Source: CAZEAN01 sp964510225 (GTDB lineage: Bacteria; Planctomycetota; Planctomycetia; Isosphaerales; Isosphaeraceae). Taken from it: 64,000 nucleotides of DNA. The notes beneath the pieces are model-generated. The model worked only from the letters and a program-made list of their open reading frames with translations. It did not search any database and was not told where the DNA came from. Below are positions 52,001-61,192 of this stretch, one piece after another (the stretch's first letter is position 1; each line of letters opens with the position of its first letter). Made by a program: the position numbers and the translations under genes. Location of the stretch: contig CAZEAN010000004.1 of assembly GCA_964510225.1 (NCBI GenBank), forward strand, positions 35,556 to 99,555, given 5' to 3'.

Positions 52001-53335
52001 ATGGAAGCAAAGAACCCGACAAATCAAGGGTCAGGAACGAGAACTCAGGCCAGATCAACCTGCTTGGGCTGTGGACTACTTTGCGATGATCTTGTGCTCA
52101 CGATCGATCATCATCAGATCGTCGATGTCAACCAGCGCTGTCCGAAAGGACGAGATTGGTTTCTCTCCACAACGCAACAATCTTCCGGTCTACCCGCTGC
52201 CACCATCGATGGCCTTAGTGTCCCCGTTGAAGATGCCATTCAAAGCATCATCGAACGAATCCTTCCCTCACAGGCAATACTCATCACCGGTCTTTCAGAG
52301 TTAACAAACGAAGCCGTGAGTCTCGCCGTGGAGATTGCGAAGCACTCTCGCGCGGTCATCGATCCCGAGCATCGGGGGACAGCACAGGCTCGTATCGAGG
52401 CGATTCAACGCGAAGGGCTGATCACCGCATCCTTCGGTGAACTCAAGACCCGGGCGGATGTTGTGTTGTTCTGGAATCTCGATCCATTTCAATCACACCC
52501 CCGCTTTTGGGAACGCTTTATCGAACCAGTAGGGCGGTTCGTACCGCAAGGGCGGAGTGGGCGGAAGATCCTCGTAGTGGATTCGGGGGCGTCCGAGATC
52601 CGCGAACGAGCCGACCTCGCTCTGACGATTCGGGATGACCTTCAAGCTGAAGTGCTCCGTGTTCTTCGCGCTATGATCCGAGGAATTCCTCTTGAGGCAA
52701 GCCGCGTTGCGACAACACTCGGGTTGGAACTGGAAGAGCTACGACTGTTCGCTGAACAACTCCGGACCGCACACTATGGTGCCGTCGTCTCTGGGCCGTT
52801 GATGAATGAGACCGCAACCGCTGTCGGTCTCTCGCGACTTGTCCGCGACTTGAATGATTATGGTCGAACTGTCGTCGTTCCGCTGACAGACCAAGGGAAC
52901 CCCACGGGGGTTGAGTCTGTTTTGACCAGTCGGCTCGGTGGACCGTTTGCGATGGATCTTGGTTCCGGTCATCCTCGATATCTCCCAGGTGATGCCGAAG
53001 GTACTGAACTCATCAACCGTCGGGAGACGGATCTCGTGATCATTCTGGGGAGGTCATCCGTTGATCTCGGGGACCGATCAGATATTCCGATCATCCGGAT
53101 CGGGCCCAACGCCACCGCTCCCCCTCTGGATGCGCAATCTGTGGCCATCAATAGTGCAACTCCGGGAATCGACTCGGGTGGAACCGTCATCCGTTCCGAT
53201 GAGGTGCCGTTACCGGTCCGTCCGGTGATCGCCCCACACTTTCCGACGATCGATGAACTTCTTGCCCAGATCAACCGTTATTTGAAGATCGCCGTACAAC
53301 GAGCCAAGGCAGAGGCACCCTTCAGAAACCAATGA
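52001..53335 (+). CDS. fhcB: formylmethanofuran dehydrogenase subunit B-like protein (FhcB)
   Basis: A 444-residue relative of FwdB/FmdB. The N-terminal iron-sulfur-type cysteines are C21-x2-C24-x3-C28 and C47 (TCLGCGLLCDD, RCPKGRDW). In bacterial formyltransferase/hydrolase complexes FhcB is thought to be structural, without the metallopterin site; here the region that would carry the metal-ligating Cys or Sec reads RAVIDPEHRGTAQA, with no Cys, in agreement. The complex takes part in oxidising formaldehyde-derived C1 units carried by tetrahydromethanopterin to formate. The stop overlaps fhcD by ATGA. fhcA and fhcC are not in the window. Confidence 0.88.
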   Translation: MEAKNPTNQGSGTRTQARSTCLGCGLLCDDLVLTIDHHQIVDVNQRCPKGRDWFLSTTQQSSGLPAATIDGLSVPVEDAIQSIIERILPSQAILITGLSELTNEAVSLAVEIAKHSRAVIDPEHRGTAQARIEAIQREGLITASFGELKTRADVVLFWNLDPFQSHPRFWERFIEPVGRFVPQGRSGRKILVVDSGASEIRERADLALTIRDDLQAEVLRVLRAMIRGIPLEASRVATTLGLELEELRLFAEQLRTAHYGAVVSGPLMNETATAVGLSRLVRDLNDYGRTVVVPLTDQGNPTGVESVLTSRLGGPFAMDLGSGHPRYLPGDAEGTELINRRETDLVIILGRSSVDLGDRSDIPIIRIGPNATAPPLDAQSVAINSATPGIDSGGTVIRSDEVPLPVRPVIAPHFPTIDELLAQINRYLKIAVQRAKAEAPFRNQ

Positions 53336-54228
53336 AAGTCAACGGAGTTACTGTAGAAGACACGTTTGCCGAAGCGTTTCCGATGACAGCTGCGCGGCTG
53401 ATCTTAACGGCAGATTCCGAACGTTGGGCACGGATCGCTGCCGAGACGATGACGGGATACGCCACGAGTGTGATTGGTTGTGATGCTGAGGCAGGAATCG
53501 AACAATTCCTCAGTCCAGACCAAACCCCAGACGGCCGCCCTGGCGTCGCGGTCCTCGCATTTGCATTTAGTAAGGACGGGCTCGCCGATGCACTCGTCAA
53601 GCGGGTTGGGCAATGCGTGATGACTTCGCCGACTTCGGCATGCTACAACGGATTGCCGATCAGCGATCACGAGTCTTCATTCGTCATTGGTGGCAAACTC
53701 CGCTATTTCGGTGATGGCTGGCAGATCAGCAAAATGCTCGGCAATCAGCGTTACTGGCGGATCCCAGTGATGGACGGCGAGTTCACCTGTGAGGAGCGCT
53801 TCGGGACTCGCACGGGGGTCGCGGGTGGTAACTTGATTCTTCTCGGTACCGTACCGAGTCAAACACTCGAAGCCACCGAGGCCGCCGTCGCCGCGATTGA
53901 AGCGCTACCCGAGGTCATTCTACCGTTTCCAGGCGGGATCGCGCGGTCGGGATCAAAGGTTGGGAGCAAGTATAAGGGGCTGATCGCCAGTACAAACACC
54001 GCCTTCGCCCCGACCTTACGAGGATTGGTAGACCCCAGTCTCGCTCAAGACGTTGCTTGTGCCTACGAAATCGTGATCGACGGCCTCTCGTTGGAGGCCG
54101 TGGAAGAGGCAACGGCGGTGGGACTCCGGGCCGGAGCACTTCCCGGAATCGTAGGACTCACCGCCGGTAACTACGGCGGGAACCTTGGCCCGTTTCATAT
54201 CCAGTTACACGAAGTCCTGGATCGTTAA
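53332..54228 (+). CDS. fhcD: formylmethanofuran--tetrahydromethanopterin formyltransferase
   Basis: A 298-residue formyltransferase (Ftr/FhcD) moving a formyl group between tetrahydromethanopterin and methanofuran-type carrier. Family blocks: VEDTFAEAFPMTAARLILTA, TSPTSACYNGLP, the LGNQRYWRIPVMDGEFTCEE segment and the C-terminal GLTAGNYGGNLGPFHIQLHE. Length matches archaeal and methylotroph proteins. It overlaps fhcB by four bases, so the two subunits are made together. The 3' end overlaps the convergent TolC-like gene by 71 bases. Confidence 0.95.
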   Translation: MKVNGVTVEDTFAEAFPMTAARLILTADSERWARIAAETMTGYATSVIGCDAEAGIEQFLSPDQTPDGRPGVAVLAFAFSKDGLADALVKRVGQCVMTSPTSACYNGLPISDHESSFVIGGKLRYFGDGWQISKMLGNQRYWRIPVMDGEFTCEERFGTRTGVAGGNLILLGTVPSQTLEATEAAVAAIEALPEVILPFPGGIARSGSKVGSKYKGLIASTNTAFAPTLRGLVDPSLAQDVACAYEIVIDGLSLEAVEEATAVGLRAGALPGIVGLTAGNYGGNLGPFHIQLHEVLDR

Positions 54229-56251
54229 CGCGGACAGCCCCAACCGCATTGGGATCAGACGGCGGAGGGACTGTGCTTTCCTTCTCGTCTTCCTCTGGTC
54301 CGAGATCTTCACTCTGAATCATGGTCACTTCGGGCACGACCTGATGGAGTTCCGGGAGGACTGCATCGAGACCGAGGACTGCCCGATAGTCTGCCGCCGC
54401 CGCGAAATATTTCCCTTCTGCCAGGACTCGGATTGCCTGGATCTCCAGAACTTGCTGACTGACGACAAAGAACAGGAGAGGCCCAGTGAGTTCCAATTCG
54501 ATCAGACGTTGTTCCTTCCGCGCGAGTTCTCGAGAGATCGTCTCCGAATTCCTGTAGAAGGTAAGCGAATCGTAGGCGGCCTTCAGCTCGGTGAGTGCAG
54601 TGAGCACGTCGTTCCTGATCTGATCACCGGTAAATTGTGTCTGAGCCTTGATCTGGCGGAGGATGGCTTCGGTCGTCCGGATTCGTCCTCGTGCAAACCG
54701 TCGTTGGAGGGGGACTTCGAAGAAGAAAGAACCACTCAGGATAAAGGGGCGGAAGTCCTTCTCAAGATCAACGTCAAAGTTGCCGACATTTTGCTCGCTG
54801 TAGAGGTAAAAGTTCAGTGATGGAAGCAAGAGGTTCTCGGCGAGGTCACGATCAATCGCCGCCTTATCGTATTCGAGCCGGAGGCTAAAGATTTCCGGGC
54901 GGAGTCGCTGGGCAATGACGAGATCGTGGTCGACCGCTGAGGTATCAGGAGCGACAGCAAGCGGCAACACGGCAGGAATGTTGGTACTGTCGGGGATGAT
55001 CGGAAAACCATGCTCGTCGCGGAGGTAGAACGAGAGGGTAATTGCCGCGTTTCGGTAGTCACGCTCGGCCGCAATCACCTGTTGCTGCCGCTTGTACACG
55101 GTGTTTTGGAAGGCGATGACGGAGAGTGGCGAGGTCTGTTGAAGCTCTCCGAGCCGGATCACTCCTTGATACTGGAACTCAGTCAGCTCCAAGAGATCTT
55201 GGTAGATCGCCAAGGCTTGACCCGCAGAAATCCAATACCAATACGCCTTCGATGCATCTTTCAGGAGCTCGATCCGCTCTTTCAGGATTGTCGGTTCAAC
55301 CTTCCGGCGCTCGATCTCAGCCTGGAAGAGCTTAGCTCGCTTGGGATCGATCGCCCTTCCTTGGAGAAGCGGCAGTTCAAACCCAGCGACAAAGGCACCA
55401 CCATCCAAGGTGTTCAAATAATTGTAATAAGTGGGCCAGTGGCCTTGAGCAAGTCGGTAGCCGGCAAAAACCTTACCACCATTCTGAAGGATCGGCTGCT
55501 CGATGAAGAAATCCTCAAGATAGCGATCGTAGAATCCCAATGGGTAATTCTGTGAATCAATATTGATCGAGAGGTCGAAGGAACCGAGTTCTGATGTAAT
55601 CTTACCCTCAGCAACCTCTCGTTCCTCCAAGGTTGCGCGGAACAATGGATAACGCCCTTCGGCGGAAGCTAACACACGATCCAGTCTTAATTCTGGCCCT
55701 ACTTCTTTATCATCAACTCGAGGCGCTTCACGGGGTGGTTGATCCGCGTCCGCAGAGTCTTGGCTCAGGGGTTCATCGACGAGATCGTCAGGCTGAAGTT
55801 GTCCCTCTTCCCCCTGCCCCCGGTTTTGACCAAGCAGTCCCGGGAGGAGGAGGAGATTATCGGCGAGCCCACTCGATGTCGCTGAAGGTAAGGGTTGAAA
55901 TCCTGGCGTAATTCCTGGGGCAATCTGCCCCTGATTGGGCGAGAAGCCAGGTAGGTTCGGGAGGAGAGGAGAAATGCCAGGGGGCCGGAACGGAGTCGTC
56001 CCCATCGCCCGGGGAGGCCCCGAGCCAGGCCGTATCAGATCACTCGGGGCATCGCCCTGTCCCAGAGGTGGTAGCCCCATCGCCCGAGGTGGACCTGGAA
56101 CCGAGGTTTCCGGCGTAGAGAAGGGAAGCTCAAGTCGCGGCTGGGTCCGAGGTTGGAAATCAGGTACTTGTGCTAGAGTCGCGGCGATCGCCATTTCCTG
56201 AAGGATGAAGGCCGCGACCATGATAACGACCGTCCGCGTCCTGCGGGTCAT
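54158..56251 (-). CDS. TolC-family outer-membrane channel with Pro-rich N-terminal extension
   Basis: A 697-residue outer-membrane efflux protein. A signal sequence (residues 7-28) is followed by a Pro/Gly-rich region to about residue 185 with a repeated GPPRAMG element (SVPGPPRAMGLPPLGQGD, GSGPPRAMGTTPFRPPG). The TolC core follows: GGAFVAGFELPLLQGRAIDP, long coiled segments such as QYQGVIRLGELQQTSPLSVI, and a late FFEVPLQRRFARGRIRTTEA strand-turn block repeated in the family. It ends the type I secretion operon, starting inside the HlyD stop codon (ATGA). The extension is unusual and might contact the outer envelope or adaptor. Confidence 0.87.
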   Translation of the reverse strand: MTRRTRTVVIMVAAFILQEMAIAATLAQVPDFQPRTQPRLELPFSTPETSVPGPPRAMGLPPLGQGDAPSDLIRPGSGPPRAMGTTPFRPPGISPLLPNLPGFSPNQGQIAPGITPGFQPLPSATSSGLADNLLLLPGLLGQNRGQGEEGQLQPDDLVDEPLSQDSADADQPPREAPRVDDKEVGPELRLDRVLASAEGRYPLFRATLEEREVAEGKITSELGSFDLSINIDSQNYPLGFYDRYLEDFFIEQPILQNGGKVFAGYRLAQGHWPTYYNYLNTLDGGAFVAGFELPLLQGRAIDPKRAKLFQAEIERRKVEPTILKERIELLKDASKAYWYWISAGQALAIYQDLLELTEFQYQGVIRLGELQQTSPLSVIAFQNTVYKRQQQVIAAERDYRNAAITLSFYLRDEHGFPIIPDSTNIPAVLPLAVAPDTSAVDHDLVIAQRLRPEIFSLRLEYDKAAIDRDLAENLLLPSLNFYLYSEQNVGNFDVDLEKDFRPFILSGSFFFEVPLQRRFARGRIRTTEAILRQIKAQTQFTGDQIRNDVLTALTELKAAYDSLTFYRNSETISRELARKEQRLIELELTGPLLFFVVSQQVLEIQAIRVLAEGKYFAAAADYRAVLGLDAVLPELHQVVPEVTMIQSEDLGPEEDEKESTVPPPSDPNAVGAVRVNDPGLRVTGYETGQGSRRSYRR

Positions 56252-57921
56252 TTTGGCCTCTTGACTTTGACCTTGTCGTCCTTGGCCCCACTGCCTTCCT
56301 TGCCTTGGGGCTCTTCGTCGGCCACGATCGGGTTAAAGCCGTTTAGTCGTCGCCAGATTTCGAATCCAAGCGGGACTTCACGGAGCAGAACCCAGCCTTT
56401 GGCTTGTGCTCCTTGTCGAAGGAACCGGGGTGAAGGCCAGGGAGTCCGGAGCGTTGCCGACGCACCTTGCTCCGATTTAATCGGCTCATTCGGCTTGAAT
56501 TCGCCAATGATCTCATCTTCGAGGACGAGATGACTGGTTTGATCGAGGCCCTTTTGCTTGGCAAGAACTTCGCGGACAGTTCCAACGGCACCACTTTCTT
56601 GACCGGTGACAAGATCGCCAACTTGGAACGTCCCTTGGACATCGACGATCGAGAGATCAGGACCAGTCATATCTGGTGTGACGAGGATCCGGAACTTGCC
56701 GTTCTTGGTATCACTGGGGTCAACAAGATGGACTTTGCCGGGGAAGGTTCCGATCGCTACCGACGGCCATCCGACGAATTGGACGGCAGGCCAGCCGTCG
56801 AACTGAAGACGGACCGGATCACCTTCTTGGACAAGAGGAATGTCCCGGCCAGGTAGATAGACCTCGGCGGCCATTTCTGGGGTTTCTGGGACCAGGATCA
56901 CCAGCGGATCGCCATTTTTCACCTGAGCACCGGCACCGACATTTGTCAGGAGTCGGAGGACCTTGCCTGCGCGAGGGGTGACCACTTCACCGACCATCTG
57001 TTGGCGGATGTCGCTGAGTTGCTTCTCTCGCTTGCTGTTGAGTTCTCGGACCTTCGCGTCGGCAGTCTGGAGATCGACCTTGGCTTTCTCAACCTCGGCT
57101 TGCTGCTTGGCCGTCGTTGAATTGAGCTTCTGGATCGATTGCTCCAGCTTCTGCTTCGCTTGATCCACTGCAGCCTGATCCTGCCCGAGTTTTTCCAGAG
57201 TCGCCTGGTAGAGCTGGCGTGCTTTGACGAGCTTGGACCCTTCCACCAACCGCTCGGCATAGGCCTGGGTCAACTGAGTGACCTCGAACTGATAACCACC
57301 AAGGTTTCGTTCAGTTTCGGTGACTTTGCGTTGGGCTTCGGTAACTTTGAACCCTGCTTCCTCGACAGCCGCCTGAGCTTCGTCGATGTAGCGATCACGG
57401 GCGGTCTCGATCTGTTTGAGGTTCTCCATGTAATTCTTGACGCTTTGGTCGGCAAGATCGAGTTGTTCATCAAGGAGATCCCTCATCGTCTCCAACGCTT
57501 CGAGGTAGCCGGAGTCGTTGTTTTGGACCACAGCGACGATGTCACCAGCTTTGACAATGTCACCTTCGTTGACCCGATATTCAACAACCTGCCCATAAAT
57601 TGGTGCGTCGACGGTGTACTGACGGTCGAGGGGGTGAAGCCCGGTGACCCTACCGTCTCCGTAGACCGACTGTCGCCAAGGAATGAATGCCAGAAAAAAC
57701 GGTGTGGCAATGAAGCCAAGGATCACCAGGACACCGATCCGACGGGCCATCCGAGGTGTCCCTACTTTCCGTAACGCCGGAACCGATGATCCAGCGCCGA
57801 ACGCCCGGCGGTTAGGATCGACCGTCGGACGCGGTCGGACTTTTCGCTCCGCCGGTCGCTCTAGCGTCGACGGGGAAATCGGCGAATATTCTGGTGCAGA
57901 GGGCGTCGGAGTCATGGTCAT
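56248..57921 (-). CDS. HlyD-family membrane fusion protein
   Basis: A 557-residue adaptor linking the ABC transporter and the TolC-like channel. After a Pro-rich cytoplasmic tail there is one membrane span (IGVLVILGFIATPFFLAFIP), a biotinyl-lipoyl half-motif PIYGQVVEYRVNEGDIVKAG, a long coiled coil (about residues 130-290, with QAAVDQAKQKLEQSIQKLNS) and the return lipoyl half VVTPRAGKVLRLLTNVGAGA. ATG 57921 is chosen since it gives an ATGA overlap with the ABC gene; it also overlaps the next gene by ATGA. The C-terminal 120 residues include a second beta-domain (VQGTFQVGDLVTGQESGAVG) not typical of short HlyD proteins. Confidence 0.9.
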   Translation of the reverse strand: MTMTPTPSAPEYSPISPSTLERPAERKVRPRPTVDPNRRAFGAGSSVPALRKVGTPRMARRIGVLVILGFIATPFFLAFIPWRQSVYGDGRVTGLHPLDRQYTVDAPIYGQVVEYRVNEGDIVKAGDIVAVVQNNDSGYLEALETMRDLLDEQLDLADQSVKNYMENLKQIETARDRYIDEAQAAVEEAGFKVTEAQRKVTETERNLGGYQFEVTQLTQAYAERLVEGSKLVKARQLYQATLEKLGQDQAAVDQAKQKLEQSIQKLNSTTAKQQAEVEKAKVDLQTADAKVRELNSKREKQLSDIRQQMVGEVVTPRAGKVLRLLTNVGAGAQVKNGDPLVILVPETPEMAAEVYLPGRDIPLVQEGDPVRLQFDGWPAVQFVGWPSVAIGTFPGKVHLVDPSDTKNGKFRILVTPDMTGPDLSIVDVQGTFQVGDLVTGQESGAVGTVREVLAKQKGLDQTSHLVLEDEIIGEFKPNEPIKSEQGASATLRTPWPSPRFLRQGAQAKGWVLLREVPLGFEIWRRLNGFNPIVADEEPQGKEGSGAKDDKVKVKRPK

Positions 57922-60167
57922 GAGCGGACCTCCCGAATCCAATCTTCAATGTCACGCGAATGGCCGTTCGACATTTCCATCTGTAGCTCGGTCCGACCGT
58001 CGCTCAAGGCCACGGCACGGTCTGCATGCTTTGCAATATCCTGGGCATGGGTCACGATGACAAGCGTCCAAGGTGCGGAACGATCAAAGAGCGTATCCAC
58101 GACACGCTGTCGAGCAGTGACGTCGACACCATCGAGCCCTTCGTCGATCAAGATCAATCGCGGATGACCAACGATAGCGCGGGCGATCATCACCCGACGA
58201 GCCTGGCCCAACGAAAGCGGTGCCCCATCGGAATTGATTCGGGTCTGGAGTCCATCGGGCAAGTCCGAAAGTTCATCGAGTAGATCAACCGATGCCAAGG
58301 CATCACGGACATCTGAAATCGAAATCCAGCCCCGACCGACCCGGACATTCTCAATGATCGAATCTTCGATCATCTCCAGCCGTTTAACCATCGCGACTTG
58401 CTGGCGGAGCGAATCGAGTCTGATGTCACGAAGATTGACACCGTCGAGTTCGATCGAGCCACTTTGCGGCTGCCGGAGACCGTAGAAGAGGTCGATGAGC
58501 GTACTCTTCCCAGATCCGCTCGGCCCGACCAAGGCAACACGCTCACCGCTGGCAATGTCGAGATTCAATGACTCCAACACATGATGATGGTCGGAGTAGC
58601 CGTAAGAAAGATGCCGAGCCTTCACCGATAGACCTTGGGCGCCAAGCCCACGGCCGAAGTTCGGTTCCGGACAAGCCTCGCCGTCGATTCGCTCCAGCGG
58701 GAGGTCGATCAGATGGCCCAACTTATCCATGGCGGCCATTAAGTCGTACCAGGCTTCGAGATGCTTCCCAAGTTTGGCGAACCCAGCGACAACCGTCGCT
58801 ACAATTAACTCCGCTGCAACAAGTTGGCCGAGCGTAATCGCATTGTTGATCACCAGAAGGCCACCTAATCCCAACAGTGCAGAGGTCGCAATCGCCTGCA
58901 ATCCTAAGGCGAAAACGATCTGTCGCATTAAAATCGCGAAATGGAGCCGTCGGGCATCGAGGTAGCGGCGCGTGTTGAGATCAACACGATCGAGCGAGAA
59001 CTCCGCCGCATTGTCACCTTTGAATGCAAGTGGTGCTCGTGCGACCTCTTCCAAACCAGCCGCAACCCTATATTTCGAAAGAGACTCTTGAATACTGGTC
59101 CGGATCGCGCCCCGACCGAGCAAGAACACGACGAATGCCATCGACGCGAGTACGATCAAATCGAACCCAAGCAAATACGGATGATAGAATGCCAGAATGA
59201 GCAATCCTGCCGCCGCCGAAAGCAGGATCGAGATTCCATCGAGCAGGAGCAGTGCACCTACTTTCTGCACCGTCAGAATATCGAAGAAACGGTTTACCAA
59301 TTCGGGGCCGTTGGCCCGATCGAATGCATCGATCCGAACCCGTGGAAGTCGGTATGCCAAGTCGGCGGAGACCCGAACAAAGACCCGACGCTGGACCAGT
59401 TCTACCATGTACGTCTGAAGCGCTCGCAAGAGTCCAGCGAGTCCTACGCAACCAAAGAGGATCAAGGTCAGGACGATCAACTGCTGAACCATCTGATTCT
59501 TGGCAATCGTCGTCACCAGCATCTCGATCGCCAACGGCGTGGCCAAGGAGAGAATACTGACGCCGATCGCATACGCCAGAATCAAGGTGAGATCACGTCG
59601 GACGTCAATCCGGACGAGGCTGAGCAACCTCCGGAAGGGCGACGGCCCGTGATGATGATCGTCGCCGTGATTGCCATGATCATGAGCACCAGCTGCTTCA
59701 TGTCCACCATGGTGGGGATCTCTCAATGAGTCATAAGGCGCAATCGGCAGCACTAAGACCCATCCCAGTTTGCTGGAACGTCCCTCAACCCCAAGTCGCT
59801 TGACTAACTCCTTTTGCGAGATCGTCTCACCGTTCGAGCCGCGGTCTCGGGCTGCAAGAACGCCACGATTCCCACGACGACCGACCAGAACGATCCAATG
59901 AGCTTCGTCTTCACCTGGAGTCCTGATGACGACCGGCATATCAGGCCGGGCGGTGGCGATTGCTTCGCCAACGGACAATTGGACCCGTGATATCCGGAGC
60001 CCGAACGCCTTGCCCATTAGCGCCAATCGAGCAGGCCAGGTCTCTGTGGCAGGCCCGGGAATCTCCCGTTCTGCGTCGTATTGAAGCTGCTTACCAAGCA
60101 CCGGATCGTATTCAAGTCCGGTGGCTTCGGTGCAGAGGTCCAGTACTTCCTCTCCGGCTCTGATCAT
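57918..60167 (-). CDS. type I secretion ABC transporter with C39-like N-terminal domain and His-rich linker
   Basis: A 749-residue fused permease-ATPase. Residues 1-145 resemble the peptidase-C39-like domain of secretion ABC transporters (DEAHWIVLVGRRGNRGVLAA) but lack the catalytic Cys-His pair in the usual places, as in RTX-type transporters. A linker at residues 152-173 has nine His in 22 residues. The membrane domain has six spans, and the ATPase has Walker A ALVGPSGSGKSTLIDLFYGL, signature LSLGQARRVMIARAIV (LSGGQ changed to LSLGQ) and Walker B LILIDEGLDGVDV with switch VIVTHAQD. CGGGAGACC precedes the ATG. First gene of an ATGA-coupled operon with HlyD and TolC partners; the cargo gene is not evident nearby. 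Confidence 0.9.
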   Translation of the reverse strand: MIRAGEEVLDLCTEATGLEYDPVLGKQLQYDAEREIPGPATETWPARLALMGKAFGLRISRVQLSVGEAIATARPDMPVVIRTPGEDEAHWIVLVGRRGNRGVLAARDRGSNGETISQKELVKRLGVEGRSSKLGWVLVLPIAPYDSLRDPHHGGHEAAGAHDHGNHGDDHHHGPSPFRRLLSLVRIDVRRDLTLILAYAIGVSILSLATPLAIEMLVTTIAKNQMVQQLIVLTLILFGCVGLAGLLRALQTYMVELVQRRVFVRVSADLAYRLPRVRIDAFDRANGPELVNRFFDILTVQKVGALLLLDGISILLSAAAGLLILAFYHPYLLGFDLIVLASMAFVVFLLGRGAIRTSIQESLSKYRVAAGLEEVARAPLAFKGDNAAEFSLDRVDLNTRRYLDARRLHFAILMRQIVFALGLQAIATSALLGLGGLLVINNAITLGQLVAAELIVATVVAGFAKLGKHLEAWYDLMAAMDKLGHLIDLPLERIDGEACPEPNFGRGLGAQGLSVKARHLSYGYSDHHHVLESLNLDIASGERVALVGPSGSGKSTLIDLFYGLRQPQSGSIELDGVNLRDIRLDSLRQQVAMVKRLEMIEDSIIENVRVGRGWISISDVRDALASVDLLDELSDLPDGLQTRINSDGAPLSLGQARRVMIARAIVGHPRLILIDEGLDGVDVTARQRVVDTLFDRSAPWTLVIVTHAQDIAKHADRAVALSDGRTELQMEMSNGHSRDIEDWIREVRS

Positions 60168-60736
60168 CGCGGTCTCCCGGTGGTCTCGGTCCGATCACGG
60201 TCCAACTGCAGCTTCAATCCGAAGTTACGTGGTTGGTCTGGTAGTTCGTTCGGTCACCGTCAGGAAGGTTTATCAATCCCAGTTGGGTTAGCCAGAACTC
60301 TGCTAGGGAATCAAACTACTTTTTCTTAGTGTCTGTCTGGTAATGCTAGAAGGTTATCAAATCTACAATGGAAAGGCGATTTAAAATGAACAGATAAATC
60401 TACTCTTTCAGAATAATCGGATCCTAATTGAGAACTCTGAAGATAAAGTCAAAATAACATAGGCAGTTGATCGAAAGCGGCAAGATTCCAAATTGGAATT
60501 TTTCCAGGAAAATGAACCGGGAGAATTTACCCGGTCGGTTTGAGTTAATTCAGACCTGACGTAATAATGCATTCTAGCAGTGATTCACCACATGGCTAGA
60601 CAGCCAGTAACTTAGTTTCTCGAGTGAGAACCGTTCTCACACTCTCAAAATATCTAAACTATTGGCACTACTGCTTGAACCATTTGGGTGACGGAGTGTC
60701 CATTAGTTGATCTGAGGGTGGCTCCAGGAGGCCACC
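60168..60736. promoter_or_regulatory. AT-rich intergenic region with several palindromes
   Basis: A 569-base stretch markedly richer in A+T than its surroundings from about 60300 to 60665. It contains short inverted repeats: ATTCCAA-A-TTGGAAT at 60485-60499 followed by T5, ACCGGG-8-CCCGGT near 60517-60536, and GAGTGAGAAC-C-GTTCTCACaCTC at 60622-60644. It should hold the promoter of the secretion operon. No gene was found in it. The palindromes could be operators or IS ends. Confidence 0.5.
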
Positions 60737-61192
60737 ATGCAACAGAACGCCAAGTTCGTGGTTCGTTTGGATGAGTCTAAGCGAGGCCGCTTGCGCGAGA
60801 TGGTTGACCAAGGTCGTGGCTCCAAGACGATCTGCAACCGGGCCTTGATCCTGCTCAAGGCCGATCAGGGGGAGCACGGCCCCGGGTGGACGGACACCAA
60901 GATCGCCGAGGCGTTCGACCTGGGAGTGCGCACCGTCGAGTGGACCCGACGCTTGCTCGTCACCGAGAAATTCGAAGCGGTTCTCGGCAGAAAGCCCTCA
61001 CCCAACTGCCAGTACCGCTCATGGGACGGAGCCCAGGAAGCCGAGTGGGTGCGGCTCGCCTGCTCGAAGCCGCCGGAGGGCCGGGCCCGCTGGACCCTCC
61101 AACTGCTGACCGATCGTTTGGTGCAGCGCAAGGTGGTCTCGTCGATTGGCCGTGAGACGATACGCACAACGCTCAAAAAAGGGGCTCGTTAG
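60737..61192 (+). pseudogene. IS630-type transposase, N-terminal fragment
   Basis: A 151-residue frame with the helix-turn-helix start of IS630-family transposases: KTICNRALILLKADQGEHGP, TDTKIAEAFDLGVRTVEWTR and WTLQLLTDRLVQRKVVSSIG with ETIRTTLKK. It ends at a TAG (61190-61192) just where the conserved linker would lead into the DDE catalytic domain, which is absent. It cannot be an active transposase alone. The end of this fragment coincides with the end of an oppositely oriented ISL3 remnant, marking a junction between two decayed elements. Confidence 0.8.

Noticed and set aside
58941..59729. Long 262-codon plus-strand frame
   Set aside because: It lies entirely opposite the well-supported ABC transporter and has skewed Glu/Gln/Arg-rich composition typical of an antisense shadow.
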